Assembly: GCF_011297335.1 (NCBI RefSeq)
Contig: NZ_JAAOTJ010000018.1
Span: forward strand, 1 to 64,000
Length of the DNA: 64,000 bases
Source of the DNA: Catellatospora methionotrophica
GTDB taxonomy: Bacteria > Actinomycetota > Actinomycetes > Mycobacteriales > Micromonosporaceae
Direction of reading: 5' to 3'
In this document: piece after piece, positions 8,594 to 17,520 of the stretch
Position numbering within the stretch: the stretch's first letter is position 1
How the letters are laid out: each line of letters opens with the position of its first letter
The notes under the pieces: generated by a model
Database searches by the model: none
The model's input: the letters and a program-made list of their open reading frames with translations, nothing else
Told to the model about the DNA's origin: nothing
Position numbers and translations under genes: made by a program

Positions 8594-10552
8594 GTGAGAA
8601 GAAACCCCCTCGTCCGCGGCATGGTGGTCCTGGCCATGGCGCTGGCCGGAGCCGTGGCCATCCCGGCCGCCCCGGCCCTGGCCCTGGCCCCGCCCGACAT
8701 CTCGCTCACCGACATCCGCACCCACCTGCAGCAGTTCCAGACGATCGCCAGCAGCAACGGCGGCAACCGCCGGTCCACCACGGCCGGTTACACCGCGTCG
8801 GTGAACTACGTCTTCAACGCGCTGAGCGCGGCGGGATACAGCGTCGTCAAGCAGCCCTGCACCTCGGGCTGCACCAGCGGCGCGGGGCCGAACGTGATCG
8901 CGGACTGGCCGGGCGGCGACGCCAACCAGGTGCTCATGCTGGGCGCGCACCTCGACAGCGTGTCCGCCGGTCCGGGCATCAACGACAACGCCTCGGGCTC
9001 CTCGATGCTGCTGGAGCTGGCGCTGACGCTGGCCGAGCAGAACCCGACGATGGTCAAGCACGTGCGGTTCGGCTGGTGGACCGACGAGGAGCAGGGCCTC
9101 AACGGCTCGGAGTTCTACGTCAACTCGCTGTCCTCGACCGAGCGCGCGAAGATCACCGGTTACCTGAACTTCGACATGGTCGCCTCCACCAACGGCGGCT
9201 ACTTCATCAACCGGATCTCCTCCAGCCTCGGGCAGACCATCAAGGCCTATTACGACGCGAACTTCCCGGGGCTGAACCCGGAGGAGAACGTCGAGGGCGC
9301 GGGGCGCTCCGACGACGCGTCGTTCAACGCGGCGGGCATCCAGACCAGCGGCATCGCCGCCGGCGCGAGCGCGAACAAGACGTCGGCGCAGGTCACCAAG
9401 TGGGGCGGCACGACCGGGGACTACGACCCCTGCTACCACGCCTCGTGTGACACGTTCCCGTCCAACATCAGCGACACGGTGCTGAACCGGGCCGCCGACG
9501 CGTCCGCGTACGCGGTGTGGACCCTCGCCGTGGGCACGCCCGCGGGCAACGACTTCTCGATGGCCGCGAGCCCGGCCTCCGCCAGCACCACCGCCGGTGG
9601 TTCGGTGACCTCGACCATCGGCACCACGGTCACCAACGGCAGCGCACAGTCGGTCGCCCTGTCCGCGTCCGGCCTGCCCAGCGGGGCGACCGCGTCGTTC
9701 AGCCCGGCCACGATCACCTCGGGCGGCACCTCGACGCTGACGATCGCGACCAGCGCGAGCACGCCGGTCGGCACGTACCCGGTGACGGTCACCGGCACCG
9801 GCAGCGCGGCGACACGGACCACGACGTTCACGCTGACCGTCGCCGGGCCGCCGGGCTGCTCGGCGACCAACCCGACCGACGTCACGATCATCGACCAGGG
9901 CACCGTCGAGTCGTCGATCGCGATCACCGGCTGCACCGGCAACGCCGGGGCGGCCAGCACGGTCGAGGTGCACATCGTGCACACGTACGTCGGTGACCTG
10001 ATCGTCAGCCTCGTCGCGCCGGACGGCAGCCTCTACACGCTGCGCAACAAGACCGGCGGCAGCGCCGACAACATCGACCAGACGTTCACCGTGAACCTGT
10101 CGAGCGAGGTCGCCAACGGCACCTGGAAGCTGCGCGTACAGGACGCCGGGCCGTCGGACGTGGGCTACGTCAACAGCTGGACGCTGAACCTGGGCGGCAC
10201 CCTGCCGCCGGGCTGCAGTGGCACCAACGCCGCCGACGTGACCATCGTCGACAACGCGACCGTCAACAGCCCGATCACGATCGCGGGCTGCTCCGGCAAC
10301 GCGTCGTCGACCTCGACCGCCGAGGTGCACATCGTGCACACGTACAAGGGCGACCTGGTGGTCACCCTGGTCGCGCCGGACGGCAGCACGTACGTGCTGC
10401 ACAACCGGGCCGGTGGCAGCGCCGACAACATCGACCAGACGTTCACCGTGAACCTGTCGGCCGAGGTGCGCAACGGCACCTGGAACCTGCGGGTGCAGGA
10501 CGCCGCGTCCGGCGACGTCGGCTACGTCAACAGCTGGACGCTCACCCTGTGA
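8594..10552 (+). CDS. Secreted M28 aminopeptidase with Ig-like domain and two P-domains
   Basis: A 652-residue exported zinc aminopeptidase. Residues 1-32 are a Sec signal peptide ([20 protein letters not shown]). Residues about 40-310 are a Streptomyces griseus aminopeptidase-like M28 domain with the expected ligands: His119 (LGAHLDS), Asp131, the Glu165-Glu166 base/ligand pair, Asp194 (FDMV) and a late His in YHASCDT. An Ig-like module of about 85 residues follows. Two tandem proprotein-convertase P-domains of about 105 residues each follow (both containing VHIVHTY, DGS and GYVNSWTL); they are clearly duplicated at DNA level, about 9865-10195 and 10207-10552. The GTG at 8594 is set by a strong GAGGAG. 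It probably trims peptides outside the cell. Confidence 0.93.
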   Translation: MRRNPLVRGMVVLAMALAGAVAIPAAPALALAPPDISLTDIRTHLQQFQTIASSNGGNRRSTTAGYTASVNYVFNALSAAGYSVVKQPCTSGCTSGAGPNVIADWPGGDANQVLMLGAHLDSVSAGPGINDNASGSSMLLELALTLAEQNPTMVKHVRFGWWTDEEQGLNGSEFYVNSLSSTERAKITGYLNFDMVASTNGGYFINRISSSLGQTIKAYYDANFPGLNPEENVEGAGRSDDASFNAAGIQTSGIAAGASANKTSAQVTKWGGTTGDYDPCYHASCDTFPSNISDTVLNRAADASAYAVWTLAVGTPAGNDFSMAASPASASTTAGGSVTSTIGTTVTNGSAQSVALSASGLPSGATASFSPATITSGGTSTLTIATSASTPVGTYPVTVTGTGSAATRTTTFTLTVAGPPGCSATNPTDVTIIDQGTVESSIAITGCTGNAGAASTVEVHIVHTYVGDLIVSLVAPDGSLYTLRNKTGGSADNIDQTFTVNLSSEVANGTWKLRVQDAGPSDVGYVNSWTLNLGGTLPPGCSGTNAADVTIVDNATVNSPITIAGCSGNASSTSTAEVHIVHTYKGDLVVTLVAPDGSTYVLHNRAGGSADNIDQTFTVNLSAEVRNGTWNLRVQDAASGDVGYVNSWTLTL

Positions 10553-10569
10553 CCGGCTGAGGAAACCCC

Positions 10570-10617
10570 GCTGCCCCGGGCCCGCACCGCCCGGGGCAGC
10601 GGCGCCCCCGATGGGGG
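10570..10617. terminator. Hairpin terminators between convergent genes
   Basis: A perfect 12-bp stem (10570-10581 with 10589-10600, loop of 7) is followed by a second short stem (10603-10608 with 10612-10617). They lie between the stop of the M28 gene and the end of the convergent GTPase gene. Neither has a T-tract, which is usual for actinomycete terminators. Confidence 0.7.
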
Positions 10618-10724
10618 CACGGCGGCACCCCCCAGGCGCCGCCGTGCCCCCACCACCGCGGGCACGTGCACGACCGCACCGGCGCGCCGCCCCTCCTGCG
10701 GCGCGCCGGATGGTCGCCCACTGC

Positions 10725-11312
10725 CTAGCCCGCGGCGTGCGCCCCCTGTGCCATCACCTGCTCCAGCAGGGTGACCAGGACGTCCTTGACCGACTCACGG
10801 CGGCGCGCGTCGCACAGCCGCACCGGCACGTGCGGATCGAGGTTGAGCGCCTGCTCCACCTCGTGCGACTGGTACACCCGCGCGCCCTCGAAGCAGTTCA
10901 CCGCCACCACGAACGGGGTGCCGCGCTGCTCGAAGTAGTCGATCGAGCCGAACGCGTCCTCCAGGCGGCGGGTGTCGGCCAGCACCACCGCGCCGATCGC
11001 CCCGTACGCCAGCTCGTCCCAGACGAACATGAAGCGCTCCTGGCCGGGCGTGCCGAACAGGTACAGCACCAGGTCGTCGTTGATGGTGATCCGGCCGAAG
11101 TCGAGCGCGACGGTCGTGGTCGTCTTCGTCTCCACCCCGGCGGTGTCGTCGACGCCGATGCTCTCGTCGGTGAGCAGTTCCTCGGTCAGCAGCGGCGAGA
11201 TCTCGCTGACCGCGCCGACCAGGGTGGTCTTGCCGACGCCGAACCCGCCCGCGACCAGGATCTTGAAGGCGGAGGGGATGCCGCCTTCGTCGTCATAGGG
11301 CTCGGATGCCAT
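10725..11312 (-). CDS. cvnD: Conservon GTP-binding protein (CvnD-like, MglA family)
   Basis: A 195-residue small GTPase. The P-loop GGFGVGKT is at residues 22-29 and the switch II motif GTPGQERF at 87-94. NKxD is degenerate (AVNCFEG), as usual in this group. It is the last gene of a four-gene conservon: histidine kinase, roadblock protein, DUF742 protein, GTPase. In Streptomyces such modules form membrane-linked complexes compared to eukaryotic G-protein-coupled systems and affect development and antibiotic production; the input signal here is unknown. Its start overlaps the DUF742 gene by 20 nt, so the two are translationally coupled. Confidence 0.93.
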   Translation of the reverse strand: MASEPYDDEGGIPSAFKILVAGGFGVGKTTLVGAVSEISPLLTEELLTDESIGVDDTAGVETKTTTTVALDFGRITINDDLVLYLFGTPGQERFMFVWDELAYGAIGAVVLADTRRLEDAFGSIDYFEQRGTPFVVAVNCFEGARVYQSHEVEQALNLDPHVPVRLCDARRRESVKDVLVTLLEQVMAQGAHAAG

Positions 11313-11700
11313 CGATGACCGCCTTGAGAATGTCCGGGCTGGGCAGCTGGTTGACGTTGACAGGGGCGCGCCGCCGGAGGAGGCGGCGTTCGAGCAGGTC
11401 GCTGAGCAGCACCCGGACCGTGCCCGCGGGCAGCCGGAGATACGAGGAGATCTCGGCCACCGACACGGGCCGCTGGCACACCGCCATGATCTCGGCGTAC
11501 ACGGTGCCCAGGCCGCCGTCGGAGGGCAGCGTGGGCCGGGTCGCCACGACGACCGCGATCAGGTCGAGGTCGCCGTGGCGGGGCCGGGTCCGGCCCGAGG
11601 TCATCGCGTACGGCCGGATCAGCGGTCCGGCCTCGTCGTCGACCCACAGCAGCCCGTCGCCGGGCAGGCCGTCCGGTTCGAGCGGCTGTGCCACGTTCAC
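11293..11700 (-). CDS. cvnC: Conservon DUF742 protein (CvnC-like)
   Basis: A 135-residue soluble protein with the DUF742 layout: an N-terminal segment GPLIRPYAMTSGRTRP typical of the family, a middle winged-helix-like part (RPVSVAEISSYLRLPAGTVRVLLSDLLERRLL), and a C-terminal helix (SPDILKAVIDGIRAL). CvnC partners are thought to bind the GTPase or kinase of the same module. It overlaps the roadblock gene by 4 nt and the GTPase gene by 20 nt. Confidence 0.93.
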   Translation of the reverse strand: MNVAQPLEPDGLPGDGLLWVDDEAGPLIRPYAMTSGRTRPRHGDLDLIAVVVATRPTLPSDGGLGTVYAEIMAVCQRPVSVAEISSYLRLPAGTVRVLLSDLLERRLLRRRAPVNVNQLPSPDILKAVIDGIRAL

Positions 11701-12110
11701 GGGTGGCTGCCGCGGGCCGGTGCGGTCAGATACTGGCCCACCCGCACCACGAGCATCGCCATCTCGTACGCCACCAGCCCGGCGTCGGCGTCCTTGCCCG
11801 CGACCACGGCCAGGCAGGCGCCGTTGCCCGCGGCCGTGACGAACAGGTAGCCGCCGTCCATCTCGATGATCGCCTGACGCGCCTTGCCCTTGCCGAACCG
11901 CCGCCCCGCCCCACGGGCCAGGCCGAACATGCTCGCGGCGACGGCGGCCAGGTGCTCGGCGTCCTCCCGGACCAGTTCCGCGGACGCGGCCATGAGCAGG
12001 CCGTCGGCGGACAGCACGATGGCCTTCTGGGCCTGCGCCACCCGCTCGACGAAATCGTCGGTGAGCCAGGCCAGGTCAGCCGCTGCTCTCGTCTTCTGCT
12101 CCACGGTCAT
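11697..12110 (-). CDS. cvnB: Conservon roadblock/LC7 protein (CvnB-like)
   Basis: A 137-residue roadblock/LC7-domain protein (LTDDFVERVAQAQKAIVLSADGLLMA opening, then the central LAAVAASMFGLA helix). In MglB-type systems this fold acts on the cognate GTPase; a similar role with the GTPase two genes downstream is expected. It overlaps the kinase by 4 nt and the DUF742 gene by 4 nt, so the conservon is one transcription unit. Confidence 0.93.
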   Translation of the reverse strand: MTVEQKTRAAADLAWLTDDFVERVAQAQKAIVLSADGLLMAASAELVREDAEHLAAVAASMFGLARGAGRRFGKGKARQAIIEMDGGYLFVTAAGNGACLAVVAGKDADAGLVAYEMAMLVVRVGQYLTAPARGSHP

Positions 12111-14863
12111 TCCCCTTCGCCTTGCCCTTCCTCGTGCCGCGGCGCTGTGCGCGGGCTCGGCCGTCGCGGCAGTGCGGGCCGGTCCTCAGGCTCCGGCTCG
12201 GGCTCACCCGGGCCGCGGGGTTCGTCGGTGGCGAGCTGTTCGGCGGCGATCCGGCCGCGTCGGCTCCCCTGCTGGTACGCCGAGATCAGGCTGTACACCT
12301 GCGACGCGGGGCGGTCGCCGGGCACGGCGGCGATGTCGGCGACCGCCGGCACCGGCGAGGGCGCACCCGCGGTCAGCCGCAGTTCCACTCCCGGCGGGCC
12401 GTCCGGCGGTTCGTCGTCGGCGTAACCGGATGCGTGCTGGTCGGCCAGGGGCACCGGGGGCACCGCAGGGCGGGCGCGTACGGGCAGGCCCGACGGGGTG
12501 TAGACGGTGCCCTCGACCGGGTCACGCGGGCTGGGCACCAGAACGCCGCCGGTCAGCTCGGCGTCGGAGGCGGAGCCGTTGACCCGGGCGCCGGTCGCGG
12601 CGGCAACGGGGGCGGCGGCGGCGTCTGCGGTCGCGGCGACGGCGGTCGCGGGCGTGACGGCCGGGCCGGCCGGGGACGGCGCGGTATCGGCTCCCGGTTC
12701 GCCGGCGGAGACTGCGCCAGGCTCTGCCGCGCTGTCCGGGGTGGGCGGCGCGGTATCGGCTCCCGGTTCGTCGGCGAAGACTGCGGCAGGCTCTGCCGCG
12801 CTGTCCGGGGTGGGCGGTGCGGGGCGGCGGGGCGTACGGACGGGCAGGTCGTTGGTCGGCCGGGGCGAGGCCGCGGTGCCGACGCGCTGGGTGCCGTCCT
12901 GCTCGCGCACGGGCAGCGTCGGGGCCGGTGGCGCGGCAGGGGCGGCCAGGACGCGGTGCTCGCCGCTGTCGCCGGGCGTCGGCGACCACGCGTCGGAGAC
13001 CAGGCTCGACGGGAGCAGCACGATCGCGGTGGTGCCGCCGCCCGGGGAGGCCTGCAGCCGCACTTTGATGTGGTGGCGCTCGGCGAGGCGGCCGACGACG
13101 TAAAGGCCGAGCCGCGGGGTGCCGGTGAGCAGGAACTCGGCGGGTTCGTGCAGCTGCGCATTGGCCTGTTCCAGGTCGGCGGCGGTCATCCCCAGGCCGT
13201 GGTCCTCGACCTCGATCACGTATCCGGCGCCGACCGCGGAGCCCCCGACGTTGACCAGGGTGTGCCGGGGCGAGAAGGCCAGCGCGTTCTCCATCAGCTC
13301 GGCCAGCAGGTGCACCACGTCGCCGACGGCGTGCCCGGCCAGCCCGGCTGCCTCGCTGGACAGCACGTTGACGCGGGGATACTCCTCGACCTCGGCGACC
13401 GCGGCGCGGATCACGTCGACGACCGGGATGGTGCGCCGCCAGCCCCGGCCGGGCACGGCTCCGGCCAGCACGATCAGGTTCTCGGCGTTGCGGCGCATCC
13501 GGGTGGCCAGGTGGTCGACCCGGAACAGCTCGTCGAGTTCGGCGGCGTCGGTGGCCCGGCGCTCCATCGCGTCGAGCATGGTCAGCTGGCGGTGCACCAG
13601 GGTCTGGCTGCGCCGGGCCAGGCTCAGGAACAGGTCCCGTACGCTGCGGCGCAGTTCGGCCTGCTCGACGGTGGCCCGGATGGCGGTCTCCTGTACGGCG
13701 TTGAACGCCTGGCCGACCTGGCCGATCTCGTCGTTGCCGAAGGCCAGCGGTGGCGCTTCGGCGACGACGTCGACCTCCTCCCCCGCCCGCAGCCGCCGCA
13801 CGACCCCGGGCAGCCGGGAGGTGGCGAGTTCGTCGGCGGCGTCGCGCAGCAGCCGCAGCTGGGTCACGATGGCGCGGGCCGTGGTGATCGACAGCACGAT
13901 CGAGGCGACGACGGCGATGAGGCCGAGGCCCGCGGCCAGGATCAGCCGCACGATGACCAGGATGGTCGGGCCCTTCGCGCGGACGATGGTCGCTTCGGCG
14001 AGGTCGATGTCGAGCTGCGCCAGCGCGCTCAGGGCCGGGTCGAACGCGGCCCGCCACTCGGCGGCGTCCACCGGGGGCGCCTCGTTGGCTCTGGCGCGCG
14101 CGACGACCAGGTCCTCGACCTGCTCCAGCCGGGTCAGCGCGGGCCCCTCCAGCACCGGCTGGTAGATCGCCTGGTCGTCGGGCAGCCCTTCCAGGCCGGT
14201 GGCGCGGATGTTGCGCTGCGCGCCGACGAGCCGGGCGAACTCGGCGGCGTCGGCGGCGGAGAAGCGGCCCGCGGCGAGCACGCCCGACATCAGCGCGTCC
14301 TCCTGCGACAGCAGCTCCCGGCCACGGGACATGATCAGCAGATGGCTGAGCTGGTCGTTGATGGCCTGGTCGTCGAAGCTGGCGATGGTCGCGAAGATGC
14401 GGTATCCGACGCCGATTGTCTTGGTGTAGTAGGCGACCGCGCCGGCCCGCTCGCCGGTGCGCTGGTCGACGTCGGCGCGCACCGGGCCGAGCCCGTCCAG
14501 CATCGCGCCCAGTTCGGCGATGTTGCGCTCGGCGACCGGGGTGGCCGCCCAGCCCGCCGTGGTGCCGCGGACCGATTCGCGGAAGCGGGCGGCGGCGGCG
14601 TCGGTGGTGGCGCGGGCGGTGGCCAGTTCGCTGCGCTGGGCGGTGTCCCCGGCGGCCAGGACCACGGCGGAGATGCGGCGTTCGGCCTGCAATGCGGCGA
14701 CCAGCGAGTCGGTCGGCCGGCCGACCTCCTGGTCCAGGGTGCTGATCCAGAACAGGTTGAGGCCTTCACGCATGGTGACGAACGCGGCGAAGGCCCACAG
14801 TGCGGCGAGTGAGGCGAGCAGGAAGGCGATCTTCGCCCGCAGGTTCGAGGTCCGGGAGCTCAT
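12107..14863 (-). CDS. cvnA: Conservon sensor histidine kinase with nitrate-sensing-like domain (CvnA-like)
   Basis: A 918-residue membrane kinase. Helix 1 (about residues 10-30) and a second helix near 305-330 flank an extracellular NIT-like helical sensor domain. A HAMP-like linker follows, then a helical region with candidate phosphoacceptor histidines (LVHRQL, VDHLATRMRRN) and an HATPase_c domain with N-box LMENALAFSP and G1 motif DHGLGMT. The last 300 residues are a Pro/Ala-rich tail with a 23-residue exact-length tandem duplication. The ATG at 14863 (MSSRTSNLR) is preferred over starts up to 84 nt upstream because it directly precedes the first membrane helix and follows GGTGGGAAAG. It is the first gene of the conservon. 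No P450 (CvnE) follows the module. Confidence 0.88.
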   Translation of the reverse strand: MSSRTSNLRAKIAFLLASLAALWAFAAFVTMREGLNLFWISTLDQEVGRPTDSLVAALQAERRISAVVLAAGDTAQRSELATARATTDAAAARFRESVRGTTAGWAATPVAERNIAELGAMLDGLGPVRADVDQRTGERAGAVAYYTKTIGVGYRIFATIASFDDQAINDQLSHLLIMSRGRELLSQEDALMSGVLAAGRFSAADAAEFARLVGAQRNIRATGLEGLPDDQAIYQPVLEGPALTRLEQVEDLVVARARANEAPPVDAAEWRAAFDPALSALAQLDIDLAEATIVRAKGPTILVIVRLILAAGLGLIAVVASIVLSITTARAIVTQLRLLRDAADELATSRLPGVVRRLRAGEEVDVVAEAPPLAFGNDEIGQVGQAFNAVQETAIRATVEQAELRRSVRDLFLSLARRSQTLVHRQLTMLDAMERRATDAAELDELFRVDHLATRMRRNAENLIVLAGAVPGRGWRRTIPVVDVIRAAVAEVEEYPRVNVLSSEAAGLAGHAVGDVVHLLAELMENALAFSPRHTLVNVGGSAVGAGYVIEVEDHGLGMTAADLEQANAQLHEPAEFLLTGTPRLGLYVVGRLAERHHIKVRLQASPGGGTTAIVLLPSSLVSDAWSPTPGDSGEHRVLAAPAAPPAPTLPVREQDGTQRVGTAASPRPTNDLPVRTPRRPAPPTPDSAAEPAAVFADEPGADTAPPTPDSAAEPGAVSAGEPGADTAPSPAGPAVTPATAVAATADAAAAPVAAATGARVNGSASDAELTGGVLVPSPRDPVEGTVYTPSGLPVRARPAVPPVPLADQHASGYADDEPPDGPPGVELRLTAGAPSPVPAVADIAAVPGDRPASQVYSLISAYQQGSRRGRIAAEQLATDEPRGPGEPEPEPEDRPALPRRPSPRTAPRHEEGQGEGE
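12681..12818. repeat. 69-bp tandem repeat, two copies, in the kinase tail
   Basis: Two adjacent 69-bp units (12681-12749 and 12750-12818) encode the 23-residue unit PPTPDSAAEPxAVxAxEPGADTA twice inside the disordered C-terminal tail of the conservon kinase. The copies differ at only a few bases, so the duplication is recent or homogenised. Confidence 0.85.
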
Positions 14864-15019
14864 CACTTTCCCACCGACGCTAGAGGGTGCCGACCGCGAC
14901 GGTCCGCGCCTGTCGGTGCTATGACCGCCACGCAAGGTGACTGACAACCAGCACTCAACACGACGCGGTCACCCCGCCGTCGCACCCCCTGTGCGACACC
15001 TCGGAAAGCCTGCGGACAG

Positions 15020-15045
15020 GTCCTAACGCGACGTCCTAACGCGAC
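15020..15045. repeat. 13-bp exact tandem duplication at the amidohydrolase stop codon
   Basis: GTCCTAACGCGAC occurs twice back to back. The right copy contains the TAG stop of the M20 gene and the left copy is in its 3' untranslated region, consistent with a slip-strand duplication. No function is implied. Confidence 0.7.
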
Positions 15046-16301
15046 ATACGTCGCCAGGCCAGCTCCGCCAGCAGCACCGCGCCGTCGGGTACCACCGCGT
15101 CGTCGTACCGGGCCTGGGCCGCGTGGTTGAGCGGCGCGGTCATCGGGTCCAGGCCGGGCGGGCACGCGCCGAGGTTGACGAACGCCCCGGGCACCTGCTC
15201 CAGCACGTACGACATGTCCTCGGCGCCCGCCTCCGGATTGGCCATCCAGGCGAAGCGGTCCGCACCGAACAGCTCCGCGGCGGTGGCCGCGGCGAACTCC
15301 GCCTCGCCGCCGTCGTTCACCGTCACCGGGTAGCCCGGCGTGTAGACGGCGTCGGCGGTGAGCCCGTGCGCGGCGGCGATGCCGTGCACGACGTCCAGCA
15401 CGCCCTGGCGTACGCGGTCGCGGGTCTCCGGCGAGAACGAGCGCAGCGTCGCGGCGAACACGGCCTGCGCCGGGATGACGTTCTCGGCGGTGCCCGCGTG
15501 GAAGCTGCCCACCGTGATGACGGCCGGGTCGAAGATGTCGATGCGCCGGGTGACGAACGTCTGCAGCGCGGTCACCATCTCGCACGCGGCCGGGATCGGG
15601 TCCTTGGCGAACTGGGGCGCGCTGCCGTGCCCGCCCGCGCCGTGCACGGTCACCCGCAGCGTGTCCGCGGCCGCCAGCATCGGCCCGCGCCGGGTGGAGA
15701 AGCGCCCGAACGGCTCGATCGCCGACAGCACGTGGATGCAGTACGCCGCCGCCGGGTGCTCGCCCGCGGCCGCCAGCAGGCCTTCGGCGATCATCGGCTC
15801 GGCCCCGCCCGGCCCCTCCTCGCCCGGCTGGAACATGAAGATCACGCTGCCGGGCAGCCGGTCGCGCACCCCGCTCAGCAGCCGGGCCGCGCCGACCAGC
15901 ATCGCCACGTGCAGGTCGTGCCCGCAGGCGTGCATGACCCCGTCGACCTCGGAGGCGTACTCCAGCCCGGTCAGCTCGGTCACCGGCAGCGCGTCCATGT
16001 CACCGCGCAGCAGCACCACCGGTCCGGGCAGGCCGCCGCGCAGCACGGCGACCACCGAGCTCAGCGAGCGACCTGTCGTGATCTCCAGCGGCAGCCCGTC
16101 GAGCGCCCGCAGCACCGCGTCCTGGGTCTGCGGCAGGTGCAGCCCGATCTCGGGCCGGCGGTGCACGGCCCGGCGCAGCGCGATCAGGTCGTCGGCGTGC
16201 TCGGTGACCGCGTCGCGGAACCCGGAGTCAGGGGTCGCGGGGCCGTCGTGGGCAGGGTCGGCGGTGGTGCCCGTGGCGGCGGGCGAGGCGAGGGTCGACA
16301 T
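15036..16301 (-). CDS. M20-family amidohydrolase (hippurate hydrolase / IAA-amino acid hydrolase-like)
   Basis: A 421-residue cytosolic metal-dependent amidase of the M20D group. Metal-site motifs appear in order: ACGHDLHVAML near residue 125, the base-containing PGEEGPGGAEP near 160 and a conserved His (CIHV) near 190. The dimerisation lid is centred on VHGAGGHGSAPQ, and the C-terminal motif is AEDMSYVLEQVPGAF. Substrates in this group are N-acyl or N-aroyl amino acids. The first 25 residues are low-complexity, so a start slightly downstream is possible. The gene lies between the conservon and an oxidoreductase on the same strand and has no obvious pathway partners. Confidence 0.88.
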   Translation of the reverse strand: MSTLASPAATGTTADPAHDGPATPDSGFRDAVTEHADDLIALRRAVHRRPEIGLHLPQTQDAVLRALDGLPLEITTGRSLSSVVAVLRGGLPGPVVLLRGDMDALPVTELTGLEYASEVDGVMHACGHDLHVAMLVGAARLLSGVRDRLPGSVIFMFQPGEEGPGGAEPMIAEGLLAAAGEHPAAAYCIHVLSAIEPFGRFSTRRGPMLAAADTLRVTVHGAGGHGSAPQFAKDPIPAACEMVTALQTFVTRRIDIFDPAVITVGSFHAGTAENVIPAQAVFAATLRSFSPETRDRVRQGVLDVVHGIAAAHGLTADAVYTPGYPVTVNDGGEAEFAAATAAELFGADRFAWMANPEAGAEDMSYVLEQVPGAFVNLGACPPGLDPMTAPLNHAAQARYDDAVVPDGAVLLAELAWRRMSR

Positions 16302-16354
16302 GGCGGCACGCTATCCGACCTCACCCGCCCGCGACAGGCCTCACGCCTGTCCGG

Positions 16355-17416
16355 TCAGGCTGGTCGCGGCACGCGGGAATCGTCGTGCCGTGCGATGTCC
16401 AGGTGCGTGGACAGGGCGCGCAGGAAGTCGGGCGCGTCGAAGATCTGCCCGGCCGAGGCGACGCCGGTCGCCGCCGTCCGGCCGTCGAGCAGGCGCTCGA
16501 CCGCCTCGACGGCCAGCGGCGCGCTGACGGCGTAGATGTCGCGGCCGGTGGCCACGACGCGACGTCGGGTGTCGCCGGAGCGCACGACGACGTCGACGGT
16601 GAACGTCTGCGCGGACCGGCCGCGCTCGTCGACCGCCGCCGGGGCGGGCGTCTCGGGCGCGGCCAGGTCCCGGGCGGCGTCGGCGGTCATGTACGTGCGC
16701 ACCTCGGGAATGGACAGGTGGCTGGGCACGGTGACCACGTCGGCCATGGTGAACCCGGCGAGCACGGTCCGGCGTCCGGTCGGTGCGGGGAAGTCCCACT
16801 CCACCGTCGGCAGGTCGCCGTCGGCGGCGTAGTACTCCAGCCGCCCGCCGGTGTGGCGCACGCGGCGGCCGTCGCGGCGCCGGTGGGACACGGTGCCGGA
16901 GACGCGGGTCCCGGCCGTCGGGTGCCAGCTGCTCAGCCCGTACGCGACGTGCGCCTCGTCGGCGGCCGTCCAGTCGCCCATCGCGGCCGTCACCAGCAGG
17001 TCGCCGAGTCCGCCGAAGAACGCCATCGCCGGGACCACCGCGACGCCCGCCGCGCGGGCCCGGTCGGCGTAGTGCGTGAACGTGTCCACGTTGGCTTCGA
17101 TCTCGGCCGCCACGTCCACGTACGCGATCCCGGCGCGCAGCGCGGCCTCGATCACCGGACCGGCCGTCGCGGCGAACGGGCCGGCGGCGTTGACGACCGC
17201 GGCCGCCCCGGTCAGCCCCCGGTCGAGCGAGGCGGCGTCGTCGGCCGACGCCACCCGGTATGCCGTCGCCGGATGCGCCGCCGCCAGCTCGCGGAGCCTG
17301 TCCTCGTCCCGGCCGAGCAGCAGCGGGACGAACCCGCGAGAGCGCAGTTCGGTCACCACGAACCGTCCGGTGTGTCCGTATGCGCCGAACACCGCGACCG
17401 TCTGGCCGGTACCCAT
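16355..17416 (-). CDS. Saccharopine dehydrogenase-like NAD(P)-binding oxidoreductase
   Basis: A 353-residue protein with an N-terminal Rossmann fold (TVAVFGAYGHTGRFVVTELRSRG, residues 5-27) typical of the saccharopine dehydrogenase NADP-binding/trans-acting enoyl reductase group. The conserved VVNAAGPFAATAGPVIEAALRAGIAYVDVAAE segment follows, where the second half normally reads 'YVDxxGE'. The actual reaction cannot be inferred. A GGAGGA site 7 nt before the ATG supports the start. It is divergent from the GlxA-type regulator gene that begins 105 nt away, which could control it. Confidence 0.8.
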   Translation of the reverse strand: MGTGQTVAVFGAYGHTGRFVVTELRSRGFVPLLLGRDEDRLRELAAAHPATAYRVASADDAASLDRGLTGAAAVVNAAGPFAATAGPVIEAALRAGIAYVDVAAEIEANVDTFTHYADRARAAGVAVVPAMAFFGGLGDLLVTAAMGDWTAADEAHVAYGLSSWHPTAGTRVSGTVSHRRRDGRRVRHTGGRLEYYAADGDLPTVEWDFPAPTGRRTVLAGFTMADVVTVPSHLSIPEVRTYMTADAARDLAAPETPAPAAVDERGRSAQTFTVDVVVRSGDTRRRVVATGRDIYAVSAPLAVEAVERLLDGRTAATGVASAGQIFDAPDFLRALSTHLDIARHDDSRVPRPA

Positions 17417-17520
17417 CAGTTGTTCCTCCGTACGCCTTGAAAGATCGACTGAGGAGATCCTGTCAGCGGCTGCCGGGCCCGGACAGTGTCTGGAACGCCA
17501 CGTGCCATACAGTTTCGGAC

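Noticed and set aside
12681-12818. CRISPR-like repeat array
   Set aside because: The two units are directly adjacent without spacers and lie in frame in a coding region.
12122-14812. An 896-codon plus-strand open frame antisense to the conservon kinase
   Set aside because: Its Gly/Arg-rich composition and lack of domains mark it as a shadow; the minus-strand kinase has clear motifs.
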